DNA from: Actimicrobium sp034313845
Lineage (GTDB): Bacteria > Pseudomonadota > Gammaproteobacteria > Burkholderiales > Burkholderiaceae_D
Length of the DNA: 64,000 bases
Direction: 5' to 3' (one strand)
NCBI RefSeq assembly: GCF_034313845.1
Contig: NZ_JAVIWN010000004.1
Shown here: positions 18,547-27,561 of the stretch, in pieces
Numbering within the stretch: the first letter of the stretch is position 1
How the letters are laid out: every line of letters starts with the position of its first letter
Notes under the pieces: generated by a model
Database searches by the model: none
What the model was told of the DNA's origin: nothing
The model's input: only the letters and a program-made list of their open reading frames with translations
Position numbers and translations under genes: made by a program

Positions 18547-19851
18547 TTACCGTTGTGCGATCGGCGTCACTTCACGAGCGACTTCACCGACAAACAGCTG
18601 ACGTGGACGGCCGATTTTCTGTTCCGGATCGGAGATCATTTCGTTCCATTGTGCGATCCAGCCAACGGTGCGTGCCATGGCAAAAATACCGGTGAACAGC
18701 GAGACCGGAATACCCAGTGCCGATTGCACGATACCCGAGTAGAAGTCGACGTTCGGATACAGCTTGCGGGTAACGAAATACTCGTCTTCCAGCGCAATTT
18801 TTTCGAGCGCCATCGCCAGCTTGAACAGCGGGTCGTCTTGCAGGCCCAACTCTTCCAGCACTTCGTAGCAGGTTTCGCGCATCAGCTTGGCACGCGGGTC
18901 AAAGTTCTTGTAGACGCGGTGACCGAAGCCCATCAGCTTGACGCCGGAGTTCTTGTCCTTGACCTTGGCGATGAACTCGGGAATCTTGTCGACGCTACCG
19001 ATTTCCTTGAGCATGTTCAATGCGGCTTCGTTGGCACCACCGTGCGCAGGACCCCACAGGCAAGCAATACCGGCAGCGATACAGGCAAACGGGTTGGCAC
19101 CGCTCGAACCGGCCAGACGCACCGTCGAGGTCGACGCGTTCTGTTCGTGATCGGCGTGCAGGATCAGGATACGGTCGAGTGCGCGGACCAGCACGTCGTT
19201 GACCTTGTACTCTTCGCACGGATTCGAGAACATCATCCGCATGAAGTTGGCGCTGTACGACAAGTCGTTACGCGGATAAACAAACGGTTGGCCGACGTTG
19301 TACTTGTACGCCATGGCAACGAGCGTTGGCAGCTTGGCGATCAGGCGAACCGCTGATACTTCGCGGTGATGCGGATCGGTGATGTCGAGTGAGTCGTGAT
19401 AGAACGACGACAGCGCGCCGACCGTACCCACCAGCACCGCCATCGGATGCGCATCGCGACGGAAACCGCGGAAGAAAAATTGCATCTGATCATGGATCAT
19501 TGTGTGCTGCGTGACGGTATCGACGAACTTGCTGCGCTCGTCGACCGTCGGCAGTTCGCCGTTGAGCAGCAAATAGCAGGTTTCCAGGAAATCACAATTC
19601 ACCGCCAGTTGCTCGATCGGGTAACCGCGATACAGCAACTCGCCCTTGTCGCCATCAATGTAGGTGATGGCCGAATTACAGGCGGCCGTCGACATGAAGC
19701 CCGGGTCGTACGTGAACTTGCCGGTTGCGCCGTACAGCTTGCGGATATCGATGACCTCAGGTCCGACGGTGCCTTTGTAGATCGGCATCTCCAGCGACGG
19801 GCTGCCGTCGGAAAAAGACAGGGTGGCGGTTTTATCAGCAGTTTGGGACAT
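18547..19851 (-). CDS. gltA: Citrate synthase
   Basis: A 434-residue type II (hexameric, NADH-sensitive type) citrate synthase. Catalytic motifs are visible: LHADHEQNASTST with the substrate His, GPAHGGANEAAL with the second His, and GFGHRVYKNFDPRA, plus the conserved Asp in the region after NVDFYSGI. It condenses oxaloacetate and acetyl-CoA. It is the last gene of the minus-strand sdhC-D-A-B-E-gltA run, 75 bp after sdhE, and is followed by a terminator. Length and order match other Burkholderiales. Confidence 0.97.
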   Translation of the reverse strand: MSQTADKTATLSFSDGSPSLEMPIYKGTVGPEVIDIRKLYGATGKFTYDPGFMSTAACNSAITYIDGDKGELLYRGYPIEQLAVNCDFLETCYLLLNGELPTVDERSKFVDTVTQHTMIHDQMQFFFRGFRRDAHPMAVLVGTVGALSSFYHDSLDITDPHHREVSAVRLIAKLPTLVAMAYKYNVGQPFVYPRNDLSYSANFMRMMFSNPCEEYKVNDVLVRALDRILILHADHEQNASTSTVRLAGSSGANPFACIAAGIACLWGPAHGGANEAALNMLKEIGSVDKIPEFIAKVKDKNSGVKLMGFGHRVYKNFDPRAKLMRETCYEVLEELGLQDDPLFKLAMALEKIALEDEYFVTRKLYPNVDFYSGIVQSALGIPVSLFTGIFAMARTVGWIAQWNEMISDPEQKIGRPRQLFVGEVAREVTPIAQR

Positions 19852-19926
19852 GGCTGTTCCTTCTCTTGAACGGTGAGTCGGTGAATGGGTAAAAACTGGA
19901 CATAGGGGAAACGAGAAACAGGTGCT

Positions 19927-20196
19927 TCAGGCTGAACGCAAACGCATCAGCAGAGCATGGACATGCGGCAAGTCGTCGGCACCATCGGGCTCTTTGCGAG
20001 CCAGAATCAGGTCCATCAGATCATTATCGGAAACGTCAAGAATACGGGTCAGCGCGTCGACTTCATCGTCAGTCAGACTCACTTCGTGCTCATCGAGAAA
20101 ACGGGTCAGGATCAGATCATTTTCCAGCAGGCCGCGACGGGCACGCCAGCGCAGGCGGGAACGGTTGGCGGGATCAGACTGATGCGTGGTGGACAT
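19927..20196 (-). CDS. sdhE: FAD assembly factor SdhE
   Basis: An 89-residue protein with the SdhE/YgfY signature RRGLLEND (the RGxxE motif that contacts SdhA) near residues 20-27 and conserved DxxLxRFLD and DDLMDLIL-type helical segments. SdhE helps attach FAD covalently to SdhA. Its place between sdhB and gltA supports the assignment. The ATG is at 20194-20196. Confidence 0.93.
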   Translation of the reverse strand: MSTTHQSDPANRSRLRWRARRGLLENDLILTRFLDEHEVSLTDDEVDALTRILDVSDNDLMDLILARKEPDGADDLPHVHALLMRLRSA

Positions 20197-20219
20197 TGGC
20201 TACGGTCATTCTTGTCAGA

Positions 20220-20250
20220 TGCCCCGCGATGCTTGCGCGGTCGCGGGGCA
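20220..20250. repeat. Intercistronic hairpin, sdhB-sdhE
   Basis: A 10-bp perfect G+C-rich stem (TGCCCCGCGA / TCGCGGGGCA) with an 11-base loop lies between sdhB and sdhE. No U-run follows on the minus strand. It may attenuate or protect the sdhCDAB portion of the transcript. Confidence 0.55.
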
Positions 20251-20270
20251 GTTCGATAAAGCAGCCTGGC

Positions 20271-20981
20271 TCAGACTGCGCGACGCACCATCATCTCTTT
20301 GATCTTGCCGATGGCCTTGTTCGGGTTCAAACCCTTAGGGCAGACATCAACGCAATTCATGATCGAATGGCAGCGGAACAACCGGTACGGATCTTCGAGG
20401 TTGTCGAGTCGCTCGGCCGTGGCTTCATCGCGTGTGTCAGCGATGAAACGGTAGGCTTGCAACAGGCCGGCCGGTCCGACGAACTTGTCCGGATTCCACC
20501 AGAACGACGGGCATGACGTCGAGCAGCAAGCACACAGAATGCACTCGTACAGGCCATCGAGTTCTTCGCGCTCGGTCGGCGATTGCAGGCGTTCTTTTTC
20601 CGGCGGGATCGTCGTGTTGATCAGGAATGGCTTGATCGAATTGTATTGCTTGAAGAACTGCGTCATGTCGACGATCAGGTCACGGATGACGGGCAAGCCC
20701 GGCAGCGGACGCAACACGATCGGCTGTTTCAGTTCATTCAGGTTCGTGGTGCAGGCCAGACCGTTCTTGCCGTTGATGTTCATTGCGTCGGAACCGCAGA
20801 CACCTTCACGGCATGAGCGGCGCAGCGCCAGCGAGTCATCGACATCAGCCTTGATGCGTTGCAGTGCATCGAGCAGCATCTTGTCGGTGTCTTGCAACTC
20901 GACAGTCAGCTTTTGCATGTACGGCTTCGCATCCTTGTCCGGATCGTAGCGATAGATTTCAAAATTCAGAGTGCGTGGCAT
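20271..20981 (-). CDS. sdhB: Succinate dehydrogenase iron-sulfur subunit
   Basis: A 236-residue protein. The start MPRTLNFEIYRYDPDKD (ATG 20979-20981, AAGG six bases upstream) is the usual one; the frame extends upstream without support. The 2Fe-2S ligands are in SCREGVCGSDAMNINGKNG, the 4Fe-4S ligands in CILCACCSTSC, and the 3Fe-4S ligands in CHSIMNCVDVCPKGLNP. It carries electrons from the flavin of SdhA to ubiquinone on the cytosolic face of the inner membrane. Confidence 0.97.
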   Translation of the reverse strand: MPRTLNFEIYRYDPDKDAKPYMQKLTVELQDTDKMLLDALQRIKADVDDSLALRRSCREGVCGSDAMNINGKNGLACTTNLNELKQPIVLRPLPGLPVIRDLIVDMTQFFKQYNSIKPFLINTTIPPEKERLQSPTEREELDGLYECILCACCSTSCPSFWWNPDKFVGPAGLLQAYRFIADTRDEATAERLDNLEDPYRLFRCHSIMNCVDVCPKGLNPNKAIGKIKEMMVRRAV

Positions 20982-21092
20982 AAGTACCTTTTTTGCGGAA
21001 CCGGCTCGCGCGCTGCGCGTCGCGGTTCTCAACATTCAATCGGTAGGCGAAACCGGGACTGGCAAGGCCAGGCCCATTCACCGGCATAGTAA

Positions 21093-22871
21093 TTAAAACG
21101 TCCGGGCCTTCGGCTGGAACGTCTCGACGGTCAGCGGCTTGGTCACCACCGGTTTGTAGTCGAGGCGATTGCCTTCCGAATACCACAGCGAATGCTTCAT
21201 CCAGTTGGCATCGTCACGCGTTTCGTAATCGCTTTGCGCATGCGCGCCGCGCGATTCCTTGCGTGCCAGCGCCGACGAAATGGTCGCCTTGGCGGCTTCG
21301 ATCATGTTGTCCAGTTCGAGCGCTTCGACACGGGCCGTGTTGAAGACCTTCGACTTGTCCTTGAACGAAACGTGCTTGCGTCGCTCGTCGAGTTCCATGA
21401 TCGCGTTGTAGCCACCCTGGAGCAACGCATCGTTGCGGAACACACCGCAATAACGCTGCATCGCTGCGCGGATATCGTTGGCGACGTGTTGTACTTTTTC
21501 GGAACCGGTCGACGTTTCGAGCTTGTTCAGGCGGTCCATCGCGAAGTCCGACGCATCCGCTGGCAACGGCTTGTTGCTGCGCTCTTTCAGGCCACTGGCC
21601 ACGACATGGTTACCCGCTGCACGGCCAAACACCAGCAAGTCGAGCAACGAATTCGTACCAAGGCGATTGGCACCATGGACCGACACGCAAGCGCACTCGC
21701 CGATGGCATACAGACCGTTGACCACCGCGTTCGGGTTGCCGTTTTTAGGAGCAACTACCTGACCGTGAATGTTGGTCGGGATACCGCCCATCTGGTAGTG
21801 AATCGTCGGCACGACGGGAATCGGCTCTTTGGTCGCGTCGACGTTGGCAAACTTGTGACCGATTTCGAGAATCGATGGCAAGCGCTTCTGAATCGTCTCG
21901 GCACCGATGTGACGCAAGTCGAGCAGCACGTGATCCTTGTTCGGACCGCAGCCACGACCTTCCTTGATTTCCTGGTCCATCGAACGGGACACGAAATCGC
22001 GCGGAGCCAGATCTTTTAGCGTCGGCGCGTAGCGTTCCATGAAACGCTCACCTTCACTGTTGATCAGGATACCGCCTTCGCCGCGCACGCCTTCGGTGAT
22101 CAGCACGCCCGCACCAGCCACGCCGGTCGGGTGGAACTGCCAGAATTCCATGTCTTCGAGTGGCAAACCAGCACGTGCTGCCATGCCCATGCCGTCACCC
22201 GTATTGATGAAGGCATTCGTCGATGCGGCCCAGATGCGCCCTGCACCGCCGGTCGCCATGATAGTGGTCTTGGCTTCGAGAATCATGCATTCGCCAGTTT
22301 CCATTTCCAGTGCCACCACGCCAATGACATCGCCTTCGGCATCACGGATCAGATCCATGGCCATCCACTCGACAAAGAAATGGGTTTTGGCGCGCACATT
22401 GCGCTGATACAGCGTGTGCAACATCGCATGACCGGTACGGTCCGCGGCGGCGCAGGCGCGTTGCACCGGCTTTTCACCAAAGTTGGCCGTGTGGCCGCCA
22501 AACGGGCGCTGGTAAATCGTACCGTCCGGGTTGCGGTCAAACGGCATGCCGAAGTGTTCGAGTTCGTAGACCACTTTTGGCGCTTCGCGACACATGAATT
22601 CGATCGCATCCTGGTCACCCAGGTAATCGCCACCCTTGACGGTGTCGAACATGTGCCAGAACCAACTGTCTTCGGCCATGTTACCCAGCGAGGCACCGAT
22701 GCCGCCCTGGGCAGCTACGGTGTGCGAACGGGTAGGAAATACTTTAGAAAGAACGGCGACGTTCAGACCTGCTTCGGCAAGCTGCAGTGAAGCACGCATG
22801 CCCGAACCGCCTGCACCGATGATCACTGCATCGAAACGACGGGTGGGAAGGGCTGGTTTGATAACTGACAC
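21093..22871 (-). CDS. sdhA: Succinate dehydrogenase flavoprotein subunit
   Basis: A 592-residue flavoprotein. I choose the GTG at 22869-22871 (VSVIKPALPTRRFDAVIIG), which has GGAGAG seven bases upstream and gives the family's usual length; the open frame extends 18 codons further into sdhD. FAD-binding GAGGSGMRASLQLAEAG and the covalent FAD His in FPTRSHTVAAQGG are visible, as are the catalytic HPTGVAGAGVLITEG and the RGEGG segment. It oxidises succinate to fumarate. The start sits almost on the sdhD stop, so translation is coupled. Confidence 0.97.
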   Translation of the reverse strand: MSVIKPALPTRRFDAVIIGAGGSGMRASLQLAEAGLNVAVLSKVFPTRSHTVAAQGGIGASLGNMAEDSWFWHMFDTVKGGDYLGDQDAIEFMCREAPKVVYELEHFGMPFDRNPDGTIYQRPFGGHTANFGEKPVQRACAAADRTGHAMLHTLYQRNVRAKTHFFVEWMAMDLIRDAEGDVIGVVALEMETGECMILEAKTTIMATGGAGRIWAASTNAFINTGDGMGMAARAGLPLEDMEFWQFHPTGVAGAGVLITEGVRGEGGILINSEGERFMERYAPTLKDLAPRDFVSRSMDQEIKEGRGCGPNKDHVLLDLRHIGAETIQKRLPSILEIGHKFANVDATKEPIPVVPTIHYQMGGIPTNIHGQVVAPKNGNPNAVVNGLYAIGECACVSVHGANRLGTNSLLDLLVFGRAAGNHVVASGLKERSNKPLPADASDFAMDRLNKLETSTGSEKVQHVANDIRAAMQRYCGVFRNDALLQGGYNAIMELDERRKHVSFKDKSKVFNTARVEALELDNMIEAAKATISSALARKESRGAHAQSDYETRDDANWMKHSLWYSEGNRLDYKPVVTKPLTVETFQPKARTF

Positions 22872-22873
22872 GA

Positions 22874-23239
22874 TTAAGCTCTCCAGATAATTTGTGCCGT
22901 CCATCCGGCACAAGCGATCAGCCACAGGATAGTGGCGACTTGCAAAGAAATACGAACAGAAACAGGCTTGATGTAATCCATCCAGATGTCACGCATGCCG
23001 ATCCAGGCATGGTAGAACAGTGCCAGGAAGGTCACAAAGGTGGCGATTCTGAACCACTGCTGGGCGAACAAGCCGGCCCAGCCTTCATAACTAAAATTTT
23101 GCGCCTTGAAAAATACGACTAGCAGAATTACGGTGTAAGCCGCCATCACCGCAGCCGTAATACGCTGGGCCAGCCAGTCCTTGAGCCCGTAATGGGCACC
23201 GACGACAAGGCGTTTTGGTCCGATATGATTATTGGCCAT
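22874..23239 (-). CDS. sdhD: Succinate dehydrogenase membrane anchor SdhD
   Basis: A 121-residue protein with three hydrophobic helices (about residues 25-45, 58-80 and 97-118). The YHAWIGMRDIWMDYIKP segment is the conserved heme/quinone-site motif of SdhD. It anchors SdhAB in the inner membrane with SdhC. Its ATG overlaps the sdhC stop by one base (TAATG), and its own stop is adjacent to the sdhA start. Confidence 0.94.
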   Translation of the reverse strand: MANNHIGPKRLVVGAHYGLKDWLAQRITAAVMAAYTVILLVVFFKAQNFSYEGWAGLFAQQWFRIATFVTFLALFYHAWIGMRDIWMDYIKPVSVRISLQVATILWLIACAGWTAQIIWRA

Positions 23240-23649
23240 TAGAATGCTCCGAACAGTTTCAGAGCCACCAGCGCTGCCAGCGGCAAGCTGACGGCAAACA
23301 CGATGGCGGCCGATTTGCGAGCGGAATCTTTTTCGATACCGATATGGTTGTCCATGAACAGATGACGAATACCCGCGCAGAAATGATGAATGAAGGCCCA
23401 GGACAAAGCCAACAAGACCAGTTTGACGAACCAGTTGGAGGTAATGCCCTTGAAATAAGCGAATGTCCCTTCGGACAGCAGACTTTGATCCAGCAGATAC
23501 AGGATGAAAGGTAGTAGTGCAAACATCAGGAAACCACTGATGCGATGAAGGATCGAGATCAATCCCGCCAGCGGAAGGCGGTAATTTGCCAGCTGCGTGA
23601 CGTGAATGTTCCTGAATTCCGGCCTGTTTGTTTTTGTTACTTCAGACAT
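23239..23649 (-). CDS. sdhC: Succinate dehydrogenase cytochrome b556 subunit
   Basis: A 136-residue membrane subunit starting MSEVTKTNRPEFRNIHVTQL (ATG 23647-23649 with GGGGAG nine bases upstream; the longer frame is discarded). The conserved SILHRISGF segment lies after the amphipathic N-terminus and the heme ligand region is HHFCAGIRHLFMD. Three transmembrane helices are apparent. First gene of the sdh operon. The ~120 bp to the GntR gene end must include the promoter, but no clear -35/-10 pair with good spacing was found. Confidence 0.95.
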   Translation of the reverse strand: MSEVTKTNRPEFRNIHVTQLANYRLPLAGLISILHRISGFLMFALLPFILYLLDQSLLSEGTFAYFKGITSNWFVKLVLLALSWAFIHHFCAGIRHLFMDNHIGIEKDSARKSAAIVFAVSLPLAALVALKLFGAF

Positions 23650-23772
23650 GCAAACATCTCCCCGACTTGATAATTTCTTGATTTTACCGATTTTGTGCGC
23701 CACACCATACTTAATCGGCGGACATCGACAATATAGCCCTTTACCGCCATGCCTGCTCGGCACGGAAACACC

Positions 23773-24549
23773 TCAAATCAACTCGCTCTGGTAGTGATGA
23801 CTATCCGTCCGATACAATCCGCGTCGAACCTCGACCGGTTTGTCGCCATACGTCAATGACACCCGCTCGACGCTCAGCAGCGGCGTGTCGACTGGCACTT
23901 GCAACCAACCGCACGCCACATGATCGGCATGCACCGCGCGGATTTTTTCAGTCGCACGAATCATTCGGGTACCAAACTCCGTCTCGAACAAGCCATACAT
24001 CGGCCCCTTGTACTCAACCAGTCGCTCGGAAGTCAGGCCCTTGAAAAGTACTCCGGGCAACCATAATTCTTCGAGAATCGCCGGTGCGCCATCAAATGAC
24101 TGCACACGCTTGATGAAAATCACCGAATCAGCCGGCTTAATGTCGAGCAGACGGGCCACATCTGCCGGGGCGCGCTGACGCTTGACTTCAATGATCATGT
24201 TGTCAGCCTGATGGGCAATCCCCGTATCGGGCATCAGGCGCAGGAAACGAAACTGGGCGCGCACTTCATGGTGCGTCGCCACAAAAGTACCCTTTCCCTG
24301 CCGCCGCACCACCAGATTTTCGGACGACAACTCGTCGATGGCCTTGCGCACGGTACCCTGGCTCACCTTGAAGCGACTGGCCAGTTCGACTTCGCTTGGA
24401 ATCAACTCACCCGGCTTCCATTCCCCGGCCTGCAAACTGGCCGTAATCAGCACCTTGATTTGCTGATATAGCGGACTGAACGTCGGCGCCACACCGGCAC
24501 TGGCGGGTGCGATAGCTTGACTGGCAGGAGAAGGCATCGGATTAATCAT
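23773..24549 (-). CDS. GntR family regulator with UTRA domain (HutC type)
   Basis: A 258-residue regulator from ATG 24547-24549 (MINPMPSPAS); a GTG six codons upstream is an alternative. After a ~30-residue disordered start comes a winged helix with GELIPSEVELASRFKVSQGTVRKAI, diagnostic of GntR, then a UTRA effector-binding domain (~residues 95-245). It lies between sdhC and divergent mdh, and so is well placed to control TCA-cycle genes in response to a metabolite. The effector is unknown. A perfect palindrome 60 bp upstream may be its operator. Confidence 0.92.
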   Translation of the reverse strand: MINPMPSPASQAIAPASAGVAPTFSPLYQQIKVLITASLQAGEWKPGELIPSEVELASRFKVSQGTVRKAIDELSSENLVVRRQGKGTFVATHHEVRAQFRFLRLMPDTGIAHQADNMIIEVKRQRAPADVARLLDIKPADSVIFIKRVQSFDGAPAILEELWLPGVLFKGLTSERLVEYKGPMYGLFETEFGTRMIRATEKIRAVHADHVACGWLQVPVDTPLLSVERVSLTYGDKPVEVRRGLYRTDSHHYQSELI

Positions 24550-24608
24550 GGAGCAGGATTTCAACACGAAAACACCCGCTCGTCCAGCAAATACTGTGAT
24601 GTACTATG

Positions 24609-24620
24609 TCTTATATAAGA
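24609..24620. promoter_or_regulatory. Palindromic candidate operator between gntR and mdh
   Basis: TCTTATATAAGA is a perfect 12-bp palindrome followed directly by a second half-site (TATAAGA), in the 313-bp divergent gap (24550-24862). GntR/HutC proteins bind short A+T-rich palindromes near their own genes, so autoregulation and control of mdh are plausible. The rest of the gap shows no other element I can name. Confidence 0.45.
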
Positions 24621-24862
24621 TATAAGATGAAGATTGACAGCCATCATCTGCACGCCTAGAATCACGCTCAATTTTGATGCCGGACCGATTACTGGAACCC
24701 GCGGAATATCGACGCCAGCGCATGCGCCGGGTTGTTATCCGAAACAGGACAGGTTTGTGAAGTCTGGCTGACCAGCCGGGTTTTCAGCGGTATCATTGCG
24801 AGCTGACGGAGGCCGGCAAACCGGTTTCCTGCATTGTTTTTCATCCCACTTGGAGATTCATC

Positions 24863-25852
24863 ATGGCAAAAGCCCCAATGCGTGTTGCAGTGACCGGCGC
24901 GGCCGGCCAGATCGGTTACTCATTGTTGTTTCGCATCGCCAACGGCGACATGCTCGGCAAGGACCAACCCGTCATCCTGCAATTGCTTGAAATCCCTGAC
25001 GAGAAAGCGCAGAAAGCCCTCAAGGGCGTGATGATGGAAATCGACGACTGTGCCTTCCCGTTGCTGGCCGGCATGACCGCACATAGCGATCCAATGACTG
25101 CCTTCAAGGATATTGACGTGGCACTGTTAGTTGGCGCTCGCCCACGCGGCCCCGGCATGGAGCGCAAGGACTTGCTCGAAGCCAACGCGCAAATCTTCAC
25201 GGTACAAGGCAAAGCACTGGACGCCGTCGCTTCGCGCAACGTCAAGGTACTTGTCGTCGGCAACCCGGCCAACACCAATGCCTACATCGCCATGAAATCG
25301 GCACCTAACCTGCCAGCCAAGAATTTCACCGCGATGCTGCGACTCGATCACAACCGTGCGCTGTCGCAAATCGCGGCCAAGACCGGCAAGCCAGTCGCTT
25401 CCATCGAAAAATTGTGTGTCTGGGGTAACCACTCGCCAACGATGTACGCGGATTACCGCTTCGCCACCATCGACGGTCAGTCAGTCAAGGACATGATCAA
25501 CGACGCCGCATGGAACAAGGACACCTTCCTGCCGACAGTGGGCAAGCGTGGTGGTGCGATCATCGAAGCACGCGGTCTGTCGTCGGCTGCATCGGCGGCT
25601 AACGCGGCCATCGATCACATGCATGACTGGGTACTGGGCACGGCGGGCAAATGGACCACGATGGGCATTGCCTCCGACGGTTCGTACGATATCCCTGAAG
25701 GCACGATCTTCGGCTTCCCGGTCACCACCGAGAATGGCGAATACAAAATCGTCGCCGGCCTGGCCATCGATGAATTCTCGCGCGAGCGCATCAACGTGAC
25801 GCTCAACGAATTGCTCGAAGAACGCGAAGGCGTCAAACACCTGGTCGGCTAA
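24863..25852 (+). CDS. mdh: Malate dehydrogenase
   Basis: A 329-residue cytosolic-type malate dehydrogenase (the LDH/MDH group 2 common in Burkholderiales). NAD-binding GAAGQIGYSLLFRIANGDMLG is at the N-terminus; substrate-binding arginines lie in GARPRGPGMERKDLL; the catalytic His is in WGNHSPTMYADY. It interconverts malate and oxaloacetate. GGAG precedes the ATG. A strong terminator follows, so it is probably monocistronic. Confidence 0.97.
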   Translation: MAKAPMRVAVTGAAGQIGYSLLFRIANGDMLGKDQPVILQLLEIPDEKAQKALKGVMMEIDDCAFPLLAGMTAHSDPMTAFKDIDVALLVGARPRGPGMERKDLLEANAQIFTVQGKALDAVASRNVKVLVVGNPANTNAYIAMKSAPNLPAKNFTAMLRLDHNRALSQIAAKTGKPVASIEKLCVWGNHSPTMYADYRFATIDGQSVKDMINDAAWNKDTFLPTVGKRGGAIIEARGLSSAASAANAAIDHMHDWVLGTAGKWTTMGIASDGSYDIPEGTIFGFPVTTENGEYKIVAGLAIDEFSRERINVTLNELLEEREGVKHLVG

Positions 25853-25876
25853 GCTAGCTGGTTGATCGGTTCCTGA

Positions 25877-25916
25877 CCACCGGCGCTGCACTGTACGATG
25901 CAGCGCCGGTGGTTTT
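25877..25916 (+). terminator. Intrinsic terminator after mdh
   Basis: A 14-bp perfect stem (CCACCGGCGCTGCA / TGCAGCGCCGGTGG) with an eight-base loop is followed by TTTT, 24 bp after the mdh stop. Confidence 0.8.
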
Positions 25917-25953
25917 CCGGATTTTTACAGCAGCACTTTTTTCTCTATTGCTC

Positions 25954-26931
25954 ATGCATCCATCCGAGGTCTTATTTCAGGGCAAACGTCCACCGGTATC
26001 GCTGCCGGTCTGTGATCATTACGCCGGCTCCGACAAGCTGATGCGCAAGTCGATTGCCCTGCAACAAGAGCTTGGTCCGGTCTTCGACATCACCTTCGAT
26101 TGCGAAGATGGTGCCGCCGCCGGTGACGAACAACCGCACGCCGAACTGGTCGCCTCACTCATTGCCAGCGAAGCCAACACATTTAATCGTATCGGTGCCC
26201 GCGTGCACGACGTGCACAGCGAATTTTTCATTCCGGACGTCGCCATTATTTGCCAGGGCGCTGCTCAGCAACTGGCTTATCTGGTGATTCCGAAAGCCGA
26301 AAGCGTGCTCGACGTCATCGAAGCAATCGATGTCATCAACACGCATGCGCGTCACGCCGGACGGGATTGCCTGCCGATTCATGTGCTCATCGAGACGCAT
26401 GGCGCGCTGGCCGATGTGTTTGCGATTGCAGCACTCGCGCAAGTTGAGTGCCTGTCGTTCGGCATCATGGATTTTGTCTCGGCGCATTACGGCGCGATTC
26501 CGGCCAGCGCGATGCGCACGCCCGGTCAATTTACCCACCCGCTGGTCATGCGTGCCAAGCTGGCGATTTCAGCAGCCTGTCATGCGCACGGCAAAGTCCC
26601 TTCACACAATGTCACGACCGACATCAAGGACAGCGGCATCGCTGCCAACGATGCCAGCCGGGCCGGTGCCGACTGCGGTTACACCCGGATGTGGAGCATT
26701 CATCCTGACCAGATCAAGCCAATCGTCAAGTCGTTCATGCCACGTAATTCCGAAGTGGCCGAGGCGGCACAAATTCTGACCGATGCCCAGGCCGTATCAT
26801 GGGGACCGATCAAACATCATGGTCGATTGCATGATCGCGCCAGTTATCGCTATTACTGGACTATCCTGCAACGTGCACGCGCGAGTGGCATGCCGCTCCC
26901 CGACAGCGTTGCCCATTTGTTATCCACCTGA
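25954..26931 (+). CDS. HpcH/HpaI aldolase / citrate lyase family protein (CitE-like CoA-ester lyase)
   Basis: A 325-residue TIM-barrel lyase from ATG 25954 (MHPSEVLFQGKRPPVSLPVC); upstream in-frame residues look like noncoding. The family features are FDCEDGAAAGDE with acidic metal ligands, the PKAES strand, HVLIETHGAL with the metal-binding Glu, and GIMDFVSAHYG. Relatives cleave malyl-CoA, methylmalyl-CoA or citramalyl-CoA. It has no citrate lyase alpha or gamma partner here, so a stand-alone lyase is more likely. Its place between mdh and acnA is a recurring betaproteobacterial arrangement, suggesting a link to C4/C5 acid metabolism. Confidence 0.85.
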   Translation: MHPSEVLFQGKRPPVSLPVCDHYAGSDKLMRKSIALQQELGPVFDITFDCEDGAAAGDEQPHAELVASLIASEANTFNRIGARVHDVHSEFFIPDVAIICQGAAQQLAYLVIPKAESVLDVIEAIDVINTHARHAGRDCLPIHVLIETHGALADVFAIAALAQVECLSFGIMDFVSAHYGAIPASAMRTPGQFTHPLVMRAKLAISAACHAHGKVPSHNVTTDIKDSGIAANDASRAGADCGYTRMWSIHPDQIKPIVKSFMPRNSEVAEAAQILTDAQAVSWGPIKHHGRLHDRASYRYYWTILQRARASGMPLPDSVAHLLST

Positions 26932-26947
26932 TTCCGGAGATTCATTC

Positions 26948-27475
26948 ATGACCAAACTGTTTTCCACCCTGCTGACTGGCCTGCTAGTTTCTGGCCTCGC
27001 ATTGACTGCCCCGACCGTCTTTGCCGCCACCGACACCGGTGCCCCTGCCGTAAAGAAAGTCGTCAAGAAAGTCGTCAAGAAAAAAGCGGCTTCCAAGAAA
27101 GCGGTCGTTGCGCCACCAGCCGCCTACGAACTGGCCGCACCCGATGACGACGATACCGGCACGCCCATTGATGTTGCCGTTGCACCAGCCATCGAATACA
27201 AATGCGAACTCGGCAATACGCTGACGATCTTTCGCAACGACGGCGATGACAATTACATCGCGCTGCGCTGGCACAAAGTGCTGACCCGCATGAAGCGCGT
27301 CGCCACCACCACCGGCGCGCATCGTTTCGAGAACAAGCGATCCGGCCTGGTCTGGATCGGCATTCCTGCCAAAGGACTGCTGCTTGACTCGCGCAAGGGA
27401 CAGCAACTGGCCAACGAATGCAAGGACCCATCCCAGATGGCACTGGCACTGGCCGCTGGCGACGCCCGTAGCTGA
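26948..27475 (+). CDS. Small exported protein with Lys/Val linker and MliC-like C-terminal domain
   Basis: A 175-residue protein with a clear signal peptide (MTKLFSTLLTGLLVSGLAL… cleaved after VFA, ~residue 26). A Lys/Val/Ala-rich stretch (VKKVVKKVVKKKAASKKA) and an acidic segment follow. The C-terminal ~80 residues (YKCELGNTLTIF… SGLVWIGIPAKGLLL …LANEC) have two cysteines and a beta-strand pattern reminiscent of membrane-bound lysozyme inhibitors (MliC/PliC); this is a resemblance, not a firm family call. It lies 16 bp after the CitE-like gene and 86 bp before acnA. Confidence 0.7.
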   Translation: MTKLFSTLLTGLLVSGLALTAPTVFAATDTGAPAVKKVVKKVVKKKAASKKAVVAPPAAYELAAPDDDDTGTPIDVAVAPAIEYKCELGNTLTIFRNDGDDNYIALRWHKVLTRMKRVATTTGAHRFENKRSGLVWIGIPAKGLLLDSRKGQQLANECKDPSQMALALAAGDARS

Positions 27476-27561
27476 TCGCACGAACACCCTGCCGGCACGG
27501 AGCAAAAGACTCTGGCCGGAACCCGTATTTCACTTGTCACCCCGCAATCATAGGAGAGGTC

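Noticed and set aside
21192..22790. Two long plus-strand frames opposite sdhA
   Set aside because: Both are antisense to a complete SdhA with FAD and catalytic motifs; no support as genes.
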